This document shows, piece after piece, positions 29,108 to 36,884 of a DNA stretch of 64,000 nt. A program made the translations under genes and the position numbers. Source of the DNA: Chloroflexota bacterium (lineage in GTDB: Bacteria > Chloroflexota > UBA6077 > CF-72); NCBI GenBank assembly GCA_016191465.1, contig JACPOP010000008.1, positions 131,878-195,877 of the forward strand, given 5' to 3'. The notes below the pieces were generated by a model that was not told the origin of the DNA, ran no database searches, and worked only from the letters and a program-made list of their open reading frames with translations. Position 1 is the first letter of the stretch. Each line of letters opens with the position of its first letter.

Positions 29108-29278
29108 TGGCGCACTCCGCAGTCTGCGGTCAGGGTGCGCTCTGGTTCGCTGGGCAAATCTGCCCCACATCGCCGGGTGCGCATGGCCGGGCTGCATCAC
29201 CCGCGGCGGATAGCTCCGCGGCTTGGCGTCCCGCGTGCGCAAGAACAGCACACGCGGGAGACGGACGGGCGTCGAGCT

Positions 29279-30286
29279 TTACGCGGCGGTCGGCTCGGCT
29301 TCGATCCCTGGATGCTTTCGAGGAACGATAATCAACTGAACCCCGGAGGAGTGTGCATAGCGCCCGGCCTCGTCATTCACCCAGCGGCCCGCTACCACCG
29401 GCACAACCGGCTGGCCGAGCTTTTCCAGAAGGTGTGATCGTTCGAGAACACGGCGGACATCGCCCACACCAATCCCGGCCGAAACCTCCGTCACGAAGTA
29501 CGCTTCTGCACCGTCGGGGCGTCGCGGGCCGCGTGCGACCACGTCGGCCAGCATCACGCTCTCGCGCTCCGGCTCGGTCAGGTGGCCGGCCTCGACGGCA
29601 TCGTCGAGCAAGTCGGCCAGCACCGAGGGTTCTAGGACCCTGATCCTCCGCGCGAGGCGTCCGAGATAGGACGGAGCCCGGCGGGCAAACCGAAGCTCCA
29701 TCAACTCACCATCCATCTCGCCAATCCGCCCCACCTGAGCCTGAAGCTGGGCGGTCAGTGATTCGACAGCACGGGTGAGCGCGTCCATCCGGACCGTGAG
29801 CGCGTCCACTCGTGCCGTGAGCGCGTCCATCCGGACCGTGAGCGCGTCCACCCGTGCGGTGAGCGCCTCGACCTGGGCCGTGAGCGCGTCCATTCGGACC
29901 GTGAGCGCCTCGACCTGGGCGGTGAGCGCGTCCACTCGTGCGGTGAGGGCGTCCACCCGTGCGGTGAGCGCCTCGACCTGGACCGTGAGCGCGTCCACTC
30001 GTGCGGTGAGGGCGTCCATTCTGACCGTGAGCAGTTGGACTTGGGCGGTGAGCGCGTCCATTCGTGCGGTGAGCAGTTGGACCTGCCTGGCGAGCACGGC
30101 GAGCTGCTCATCAGTGTGCCGCTGCGCCTCGGCCAGGCTGCGCACGAGCTCCGGCAGAGCGAGCAGCTCCTCCGGGAGGACGTGCTGCCGAAGCTGCGCC
30201 CGCCACTCCGGATGCTCCTCCAGAAGACGAAGCAGGTCCTTGAAATCACCGACGGTGAACGTCACACCGGGAGTATCGCCGTTCAC
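29279..30286 (-). CDS. Heptad-repeat coiled-coil protein with C-terminal nuclease-like domain
   Basis: More than 15 tandem heptads of (M/V)DALT(A/V)(R/Q) followed by YLGRLARRIRVLEPSVLADLLDDAVEAGHLTEPERESVMLADVVARGPRRPDGAEAYFVTEVSAGIGVGDVRRVLER; GTG start chosen inside ORF 29279..30418. Confidence 0.75.
   Translation of the reverse strand: MNGDTPGVTFTVGDFKDLLRLLEEHPEWRAQLRQHVLPEELLALPELVRSLAEAQRHTDEQLAVLARQVQLLTARMDALTAQVQLLTVRMDALTARVDALTVQVEALTARVDALTARVDALTAQVEALTVRMDALTAQVEALTARVDALTVRMDALTARVDALTVRMDALTRAVESLTAQLQAQVGRIGEMDGELMELRFARRAPSYLGRLARRIRVLEPSVLADLLDDAVEAGHLTEPERESVMLADVVARGPRRPDGAEAYFVTEVSAGIGVGDVRRVLERSHLLEKLGQPVVPVVAGRWVNDEAGRYAHSSGVQLIIVPRKHPGIEAEPTAA
29770..30080 (-). repeat. 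21-bp tandem coding repeats (heptad coiled coil)
   Basis: Repeated gcgtccatccggaccgtga / gcgtccactcgtgcggtga / gcctcgacctgggcggtga units. Confidence 0.9.
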
Positions 30287-30330
30287 ACCCCTCACGAGCA
30301 CGTGACCAGAAGCACGTGCAGGTTTGGCGG

Positions 30331-30530
30331 TCAATTCGCCTGCGACAGTCGAGCACGGAGCTTGCGCGGCATACGTCTGGGTACCTGGCGCACCAGTGGC
30401 ACGGCGGTGCCGACGCACGTACCGTAGAGGTCGCGCGGGTCATCCGGGCGCCGCGCTTCGAAGAAGACGAGGTACAGGCCGACGAGCGTCTGGATCAAAA
30501 CGACCCCGAAGGCGGTGCGCAGCGCGCCGC
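30331..30530 (-). pseudogene. N-terminally truncated remnant of a membrane-protein gene homologous to 31870..32247
   Basis: RGALRTAFGVVLIQTLVGLYLVFFEARRPDDPRDLYGTCVGTAVPLVRQ matches RGALYIAFGLAVVQAAVGVFLVLFGPRRPEDIHYLYGASVIITLPLVRQ of the intact gene. Confidence 0.8.
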
Positions 30531-31065
30531 GACAGGTACGATGGCTGCGACAATGTTGTGTTGGCGAACGACGCAGGTTCGGTGGAGGCGTGTCGACAGT
30601 TCGGCTGGCCTGAGCGCACGCCGTACGTGGAGCGGCGTGCGCTCTCGCTGCGTGGCTCGCAGTGAGGGTGGTCCGCGGCCGAGATGGCCAGAGCGTCGCG
30701 CATCCCGTCGTGGAAACGCGCCCGGCCCTGGCACTCCCCGAAAGCCGCCTGGTGGTGGAACCAGCGCCGGTGGACGCCCCGTGACTGCCTGCGGAGCCGC
30801 GCGCGGCGATGGCGGCTTTCGGTGCGCTGGACGGAACGGAAGCCTGGGGCGTCGAGCTGCTCTTGCTGGAAGATGGCTCCATGGCAGGGAACGACCTGAC
30901 GCCCGGGCTGTACAACTCGAGCCGCTACAGAATCGAAGGCTGCACCGGTGTGGCAAGCACCAGAGCCGCTCGGGCCGCAAAATGGGATACGTGACGGCAG
31001 TGGGCTCCCGACTGGGCGACGCGCTGAGCCGCGCCCCGCGCGTTGCGAGCGCGCTCCTCGTGTAA
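30522..31065 (+). pseudogene. purK: Degenerate second purK copy (5'-truncated, frameshifted, in-frame stop, internal deletion)
   Basis: VVLANDAGSVEACRQFGWPERTPYVERR (frame 0, stop at 30665), [35 protein letters not shown] (frame 2), [22 protein letters not shown] (frame 1); nucleotide similarity to 28391..29107. Confidence 0.9.
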
Positions 31066-31607
31066 TGCCCGCGGGTGAGCGCGAGAACCCCGCGCAGCCG
31101 ATCCCGGTCGTTGGCATCGCCATGGGCAGCACGTCCGACCTGCCGACGCTCCAACCGGCGATCGCGATCCTCGACCAGTTCCGCGTGCCTTTCGAGGTGC
31201 GGGTGCTCTCGGCCCACCGCACCCCGGACCGCATGGCGGACTACGCGCGCACCGCCTACGAGCGGGGCCTGCGGGTGCTCATTGCTGGAGCTGGCGGGGC
31301 GGCGCACCTGCCGGGGATGCTGGCGGCGCACACGCCGATCCCGGTGATTGGCGTGCCGGTGGCGACGGCATCGGCAACGCTGGGCGGCCTGGATGCGTTG
31401 CTATCCATCGTGCAGATGCCGCGGGGGGTGCCGGTGGCAACCGTGGCGATCGGCGGCGGCGCGAACGCGGGCCTGCTGGCCGTCCAGATCCTGGCAACGG
31501 CCCACCCCGCGCTCATGGAGCGGCTGGCAGTCTACAAGCGCGAGCTCTGGGAAGCCGCCGTCCAGCAAGACGAGGCGCTGCAATCGGACTCCGACGCGCG
31601 GGCGTGA
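31065..31607 (+). CDS. purE: 5-(carboxyamino)imidazole ribonucleotide mutase
   Basis: [43 protein letters not shown]...[29 protein letters not shown] overlaps the TAA ending the purK remnant (TAATG). Confidence 0.95.
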   Translation: MPAGERENPAQPIPVVGIAMGSTSDLPTLQPAIAILDQFRVPFEVRVLSAHRTPDRMADYARTAYERGLRVLIAGAGGAAHLPGMLAAHTPIPVIGVPVATASATLGGLDALLSIVQMPRGVPVATVAIGGGANAGLLAVQILATAHPALMERLAVYKRELWEAAVQQDEALQSDSDARA

Positions 31608-31697
31608 TGCTGCCGCGGCAGTCTCCCTCATCCTCCCATCGCGCGGCCGTGGGCTAGGCACGTGCGCCGCCCGTACCGCGGATCGTGTTCCCCGTCG

Positions 31698-31826
31698 CGT
31701 GTTCTCCGCGTGGGCTGGATGTGCGGGCCTGTGGCCCGCCCCACGGCGACGCGGGAAGCGAGCCGGGACGCCCGCGCACCCAGGCGCATCGCGCTTCGGG
31801 GAGGCACCGCGTTCAGGTGGACCTGG
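31698..31826 (+). repeat. Dispersed imperfect-palindrome repeat, copy 2 (inverted relative to copy 1)
   Basis: gcgtgttctccgcgtgggctggatgtgcgggcctgtggcccgcc...gggacgcccgcgcacccagg...ttcaggtggacctgg aligns with the reverse complement of 7461-7588. Confidence 0.75.
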
Positions 31827-31869
31827 CTCAGCTCAGGCTCGGCGCCGGTCCGCGGGTCCGCGTTGCGAG

Positions 31870-32247
31870 CTATCCGGCCACCGCGACGCTGGTTGAGATG
31901 GCACGCAAGGTCAAGCCAAACATGAACAGACAGCCCAGCCCGTAGGCCAGGGCTGCCCGGTCCCAGCGGCCGGCCAGGTATTGCCGCACCAGCGGAAGCG
32001 TGATGATGACCGACGCGCCATACAGGTAGTGGATATCCTCGGGTCGTCTCGGGCCGAAGAGCACCAGGAACACGCCGACCGCCGCCTGTACGACCGCGAG
32101 CCCGAACGCGATGTAGAGCGCGCCTCGATACGAGGAATCCACGGGGCGCTTCATAAGGCCCAGGACCACGCCCCATACTCCCACCAGTCCAAAGTACAGC
32201 CGCATCGCATTCGCGAGCAGCGCGTGTGCCTCAACCATCACCGCCAT
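31870..32247 (-). CDS. Small membrane protein, four predicted TMs
   Basis: LLANAMRLYFGLVGVWGVVLGLMKRPVDSSYRGALYIAFGLAVVQAAVGVFLVLFGPRRPED. Confidence 0.7.
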   Translation of the reverse strand: MAVMVEAHALLANAMRLYFGLVGVWGVVLGLMKRPVDSSYRGALYIAFGLAVVQAAVGVFLVLFGPRRPEDIHYLYGASVIITLPLVRQYLAGRWDRAALAYGLGCLFMFGLTLRAISTSVAVAG

Positions 32248-32263
32248 CCTAGCGGAGCGCGCA

Positions 32264-32686
32264 TCAATCTGTGTCGTCAGCGGGAAGGAGTCGAAAGGGA
32301 AGGCCGCGGGTGGACGTGACAGCGCGGAAGTGCCGCTGGTCGAGCGTCAGTACGCTCTGACAGCTGTATCGGTCCGCCAGCACGATGATGGACGCGTCAG
32401 CAATGCCAAGCTGCAAGTCAGCGTACTGACGGATGATGCCGGCGGCTGCCGCGACATCGGCAGCATCAAACGGGGCGAGCTCGTAGGCGCCGCGGCGCAA
32501 GTCATCAAGGAGTTTCAACTCTTCCGTCTGGCCAGCGTGGGTCGATACGAGGTAGTCAAGCTCGGCCAGAACAAAAGGGGACAGGATTCGCCGTTGCGGA
32601 TGGAGCAATGTCCTGGCCGCCGCCGCATGATGCGCCTGGCGTGGGTCGACGGCGGCCAGGATGCCGCTCGTGTCAACGAGGATCAC
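32264..32686 (-). CDS. vapC: PIN-domain toxin (VapC family)
   Basis: MILVDTSGILAAVDPRQAHHAAA...LQLGIADASIIVLADRYSCQSVLTLDQRHFRAV: PIN acidic residues. Confidence 0.88.
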   Translation of the reverse strand: MILVDTSGILAAVDPRQAHHAAAARTLLHPQRRILSPFVLAELDYLVSTHAGQTEELKLLDDLRRGAYELAPFDAADVAAAAGIIRQYADLQLGIADASIIVLADRYSCQSVLTLDQRHFRAVTSTRGLPFRLLPADDTD

Positions 32687-32904
32687 GGCCGGCCGAAGCC
32701 GGCCAGGTGCGCATCGGCGTGCTCTGCGAACAATGGGTCGTCGCTGACGAAGATCCCAATGGTGGGGCGCGGCGGAGTCTGATGAGCGATCGCCAGGCGA
32801 ACGCCTTCACGGATCAAGTCGGCTTCACTGCATCCCCTTTCGCTGGCGGCCCGTTCGAGTTCGGCCTTGAGGGCATGAGGCAGGTACACCGTTGTCTTCA
32901 CCAT
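32683..32904 (-). CDS. vapB: VapB-type ribbon-helix-helix antitoxin
   Basis: MVKTTVYLPHALKAELERAASERGCSEADLIREGVRLAIA; 4-nt overlap with vapC. Confidence 0.85.
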   Translation of the reverse strand: MVKTTVYLPHALKAELERAASERGCSEADLIREGVRLAIAHQTPPRPTIGIFVSDDPLFAEHADAHLAGFGRP

Positions 32905-33101
32905 CGCCTTACATCATGCCATATGTGGGAGACCCAGGACTCCCCGTGGGTGTGCGGCGTAGTGTTGCGCGTGCTGCGATTGAGGTCGCGGTGCCTCTCG
33001 GACGCACCGTGACAGGTGGTGCATGCGGAACATTTTGGGCGGCTAGGCAAAGGTACGCCGCACACCCCTCCCCGGCACCCTCCAGCGTCGCGGGCGTTCG
33101 C

Positions 33102-33473
33102 TCAGAAGAGCGTGGTCTGCTCCAGGTCCTCGGCGGGGATGGTCATCAGGTTGATCCGTTCCTCTTCGGGCGCGGGCTCAGGGGCCGCTCCCTCGTCCTC
33201 GCCCGCGGGCTTGCGCTGGCGCGGCTCGTACGGGCCGATCTCGTTCGGGTACAGCAGAGCGCCGTTTGGGTCCAGGGCCAGGCCCTTGTTCGCCGCCCAC
33301 CGGGGCCACTCGACGCAGGTCTTCGCATGCTCCCGGCGCCAGTCGATCAGCCGTCCGCCGAGTGCGTGCTCGCTCGAGGCGGTGAAGCCGACCGCCCCGC
33401 ACAGGCGGCAGTGGGCCGAGATCTCGGTGAAGGGATAGCGCAAGCGGCTCACGGACGGAGTTCCAAGTTTCAA
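33102..33473 (-). CDS. Hypothetical protein with CxxC...HxxxC putative metal-binding motif
   Basis: ISAHCRLCGAVGFTASSEHALGGRLIDWRREHAKTCVEWPRW; annotated ATG lies inside a heptanucleotide repeat, so the start may be internal. Confidence 0.5.
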   Translation of the reverse strand: MKLGTPSVSRLRYPFTEISAHCRLCGAVGFTASSEHALGGRLIDWRREHAKTCVEWPRWAANKGLALDPNGALLYPNEIGPYEPRQRKPAGEDEGAAPEPAPEEERINLMTIPAEDLEQTTLF

Positions 33474-33653
33474 GTTTCAAGTTGCGAGTTTCAAGTTGCG
33501 AGTTTGGAGTTTGGAGCTTTCGGTTCGTGGCGTCCAGTCACGGGCAGTCCGCGATCCGGCAATCCGCACTCTCGCCGTCCTGGTCCTGCCAACGCGAAGA
33601 CACCCACACCTTGGAACTTGGAAATCGCAACTTGAAACTTGGAACTTGAAGCT
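33460..33653. repeat. Two inverted heptanucleotide (AAGTTCC/AAGTTTC-type) arrays flanking about 90 bp
   Basis: gttccaagtttcaagtttcaagttgcgagtttcaag... (33460-33516) and cttggaacttggaaatcgcaacttgaaacttggaacttg (33610-33653). Confidence 0.85.
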
Positions 33654-33798
33654 CCGTCCACCTCTAACGCTTCTCTAACGCCCGCTCCAACGCTCCTCTT
33701 ACAGCCCATTGACGACCCTCTCAGTCGGCTCGTGCAGCGCGGATGATCGATTGGCTCGATCGCGCGGCACCACCACGTTTGAAGGAGGACCAGCCTCT

Positions 33799-34101
33799 AT
33801 GGCTACAACGCTCAAGCCCCTGGGAGATCGCGTCGTCGTGAAGCCCAAGGCCAAAGAAGACATCACCAAGAGTGGCATCGTGCTGCCGGATACGGCCAGC
33901 GAGAAGCCGCAAGAAGGCACCGTCCTGGCGGTCGGCCCCGGCCGCATCATGGACAACGGGAAGCGCGTGGACCTCGAGGTCAAGACCGGCGACACGGTGC
34001 TCTTCGCCAAGTATGCCGGCACGGAAGTCAAGATCGACGGCGACGAGCTGCTGGTGGTGCGCGAGAGCGACCTGCTGGCGATCGTCGGCAACGGCAAGTA
34101 G
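33799..34101 (+). CDS. groES: Co-chaperonin GroES
   Basis: [45 protein letters not shown]. Confidence 0.96.
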   Translation: MATTLKPLGDRVVVKPKAKEDITKSGIVLPDTASEKPQEGTVLAVGPGRIMDNGKRVDLEVKTGDTVLFAKYAGTEVKIDGDELLVVRESDLLAIVGNGK

Positions 34102-34143
34102 CGCGCACCGCGCTCGCAAATCTCGGAGGAAGCACTAACTCAC

Positions 34144-35769
34144 ATGGCTGCTAAAGAACTGGTATTTGACGTCGACGCACGTCGCCAGCTGAAGCTGGGT
34201 ATTGACGCGCTGGCGAACGCCGTCAAGGTAACCCTCGGCCCCCGCGGCCGGAACGTCGCCATCGACAAGAAGTGGGGCGCCCCGACCGTTACGCACGACG
34301 GCGTGACCGTGGCGAAAGAGATCGAGCTCGAGAACCACTTCCAGAACATGGGCGCGCAGATGCTCAAGCAGGCCGCGACCAAGACCAATGACGTTGCCGG
34401 CGACGGCACCACCACGTCCACGGTTCTTGCCCAGGCAATCGTGACCGAGGGTCTGCGGAACCTCGCGGCGGGCGCCAACCCGATGCTGATGAAGCGCGGC
34501 ATTGACGCGGCAACTGCCGCCGTGGCCGAGGAGATCAAGCGCATCGCCACGCCCGTGAACGGCCAGCAGGACATTGAGCACATCGCCACCGTCTCCGGTG
34601 GCGACGAGGAAATCGGCCAGTTGCTCGCCCAGGCGATGGAGAAGGTCGGCAAGGACGGCGTTATCACGGTCGAAGAGGGCAAGGGCCTGAAGCTAGAGGT
34701 GGAATACACCGATGGCATGCAGTTCGACCGCGGCTACATCTCGGCCTACTTCATCACCGACTCGAACCGCATGGAAGCCGCCATCGACGAGCCGTACCTG
34801 CTCATCACGGACAAGAAGATCAGCGCCATTTCGGACATCGTGCCGTTGCTGGAGAAGCTGGTCCAGACGGGCCGTAAGGAGCTGGTGATTATCGCCGAGG
34901 ACATCGACGGCGAGGCGCTGTCGACCCTGGTGGTGAACAAGCTGCGCGGCATTCTGAACGTGCTCGCCGTCAAGGCCCCTGGCTTCGGCGACCGGCGCAA
35001 GGAGATGCTCCGCGACATCGCCACCCTGACCGGCGGCACGGTCATCTCGGAAGAAGTCGGGAAGAAACTTGACCAGACCGGTTTGACCGACCTGGGCCGC
35101 GCCCGCCGGGTCGTGTGCACCAAGGACGACACGACGATCGTGGATGGCGCGGGCGAAGCGTCCGACATTCAGGGCCGTATCAAGCAGATCAAGGCGCAGA
35201 TCGAGGAAACCACCTCGGACTACGACCGTGAGAAGCTGCAGGAGCGGCTGGCGAAGCTGTCTGGCGGCGTTGCCGTCTTCAAGGTTGGCGCGGCCACCGA
35301 GGTCGAGCTGAAAGAGAAGAAGGCGCGCGTCGAGGACGCGCTGCACGCCACGCGCGCGGCCGTCGAAGAGGGCGTGGTGCCGGGCGGTGGAACTGCCCTG
35401 CTGCGCGCGGCATCCGTGCTGGACAACCTGAAGCTCGAAGGCGACCAGAAGCTGGGCGTTGCCATGCTGCGGCGCGCACTCGAAGAGCCGGTTCGCCAGC
35501 TCGTCCGCAACGCGGGCCTTGAGGGCAGCGTGGTGGTCGAGGAGCTGCGTCGGAGCAAGGACAAGAAGAACTGGGGCTTCGACGTTGTGGCCGAGAAGTA
35601 CGTGGATCTCCTGGCGGCGGGCATCATTGATCCCGCCAAGGTCACCCGCACGGCGCTGGAGAATGCTGCCAGCGTGGCAGGGATGATCATCACCACGGAG
35701 GCCTTGATCTCGGACGCCCCTGAGAAAAAGGCTCCCTCCGCGGCTCCGAGCCCGGACATGTACGACTAA
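34144..35769 (+). CDS. groEL: Chaperonin GroEL
   Basis: [36 protein letters not shown]...[16 protein letters not shown]; ends PDMYD without a GGM tail. Confidence 0.97.
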   Translation: MAAKELVFDVDARRQLKLGIDALANAVKVTLGPRGRNVAIDKKWGAPTVTHDGVTVAKEIELENHFQNMGAQMLKQAATKTNDVAGDGTTTSTVLAQAIVTEGLRNLAAGANPMLMKRGIDAATAAVAEEIKRIATPVNGQQDIEHIATVSGGDEEIGQLLAQAMEKVGKDGVITVEEGKGLKLEVEYTDGMQFDRGYISAYFITDSNRMEAAIDEPYLLITDKKISAISDIVPLLEKLVQTGRKELVIIAEDIDGEALSTLVVNKLRGILNVLAVKAPGFGDRRKEMLRDIATLTGGTVISEEVGKKLDQTGLTDLGRARRVVCTKDDTTIVDGAGEASDIQGRIKQIKAQIEETTSDYDREKLQERLAKLSGGVAVFKVGAATEVELKEKKARVEDALHATRAAVEEGVVPGGGTALLRAASVLDNLKLEGDQKLGVAMLRRALEEPVRQLVRNAGLEGSVVVEELRRSKDKKNWGFDVVAEKYVDLLAAGIIDPAKVTRTALENAASVAGMIITTEALISDAPEKKAPSAAPSPDMYD

Positions 35770-35801
35770 AAGTTCACGGTCCGAGATTCGTCTCGAACGC
35801 A

Positions 35802-35842
35802 CGAAGGGCGGGCTCTTGCGAGCCCGCCCTTCGTTGTTTTTG
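35802..35842 (+). terminator. Intrinsic terminator after groEL
   Basis: cgaagggcgggctc-ttgc-gagcccgcccttcg followed by ttgtttttg. Confidence 0.92.
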
Positions 35843-35880
35843 CTAATGGGCGCGCTGCGTATGGGGGTACCGGATCTCGC

Positions 35881-36864
35881 CTATGGGGCTGGTGTTGCAG
35901 CAGGGCTCCCGCTAGGGGCCAGCGTGGTGCTCGGTTCCGCCAAGGGAGTTGCACGAGGGGCGGGCGTGACGCTGGGGCTGGCCGCCACGGTGGCGGTGGG
36001 CGTGGTCGTCACCGTGACGGTGGGAGCCGTTGCCGCGGGGGCAGGAGCTCGGCCATCCTTCTCGCGGTTGTCGTCCCGCCGCTCGTCCCAGCTTTCCTGT
36101 GCATACTGGAGGAGCTCCTGGAACTGGCCCATGACGCGGTTCAGCCGCGCTTCGGCTTCCTTCGGGTCGATCTCATTGACATCTTTAATGCGCTCAAAGG
36201 TATCGAGCTCTTTGTTCATCTCGCGCACCAGGCCGCGGACGTTCTCGGGCGGGTTGGCGTCGTCGTCCACAGGGATCACGTACTGGATCGCACGCGCAAC
36301 GGTCACACAGCGGGTGCAGTTGGTGTTCAGCGCCACCGCCCGGTTCTGGGGGACGATGCGCGAAGCGCCGCGTCGATAGACGACGATCTGCGCGGCCACG
36401 GCGATCGACTGGCAGTCGGTGCAGCTACTCTCCGCCTCGGCGACGTTTTGACTGGTGACCTCCTCGCCTCGAACCGCGGTGAAATCCACATTTCCGCGCG
36501 CCCGGAAGCGGCCGTCCTGCTTATTCGAAACCTGGACCACGTTGTTCCCCTTGCCGCTCGGGACGCGCGCAATGTCAAACTGCTGGGCAACTGGCGTAGC
36601 GGCGCCCGCTCCAGCAGCGGGGCTCGGGCCGGCCGCGCCGGGACCAGCCGCCGGACCTGGTGAAGGCGACGCTCCAACCCCGGGCGGATTCCCCGCCACG
36701 GGCGAGCCGACTGGCGACGCCGAGGCCGGTCTGTTCCCTGGGCCCGCGGCCGTGGGTGTGGACGTGGCACCAGGCGCCGGCGTGCAGGCGCCGAGTACAA
36801 GGGCCACCCCCGCGAACAGCCCTGCTGCCAGGATGGCGCGCGGTACACGGGCAAAGGTGAACAT
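35881..36864 (-). CDS. Lipoprotein with duplicated CTxC motif
   Basis: Lipobox GVALVLGAC; NVAEAESSCTDCQSIAVAAQIVV and NRAVALNTNCTRCVTVARAIQYVI internal repeats; Pro-rich tail. Confidence 0.75.
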   Translation of the reverse strand: MFTFARVPRAILAAGLFAGVALVLGACTPAPGATSTPTAAGPGNRPASASPVGSPVAGNPPGVGASPSPGPAAGPGAAGPSPAAGAGAATPVAQQFDIARVPSGKGNNVVQVSNKQDGRFRARGNVDFTAVRGEEVTSQNVAEAESSCTDCQSIAVAAQIVVYRRGASRIVPQNRAVALNTNCTRCVTVARAIQYVIPVDDDANPPENVRGLVREMNKELDTFERIKDVNEIDPKEAEARLNRVMGQFQELLQYAQESWDERRDDNREKDGRAPAPAATAPTVTVTTTPTATVAASPSVTPAPRATPLAEPSTTLAPSGSPAATPAP

Positions 36865-36884
36865 GGCATTCCTCCAGTGTTCGC

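Noticed and set aside
29770-30080. Regular 21-bp repeats considered as CRISPR
   Set aside because: Units are contiguous without unique spacers and stay in frame as coiled-coil heptads.
32264-32904. VapBC pair as a novel defence system
   Set aside because: Standard RHH-PIN toxin-antitoxin with 4-nt overlap; no associated nuclease or ATPase genes to suggest anything beyond ordinary TA.
34693-35802. 369-aa minus-strand ORF
   Set aside because: Antisense to groEL, a known high-GC artefact.
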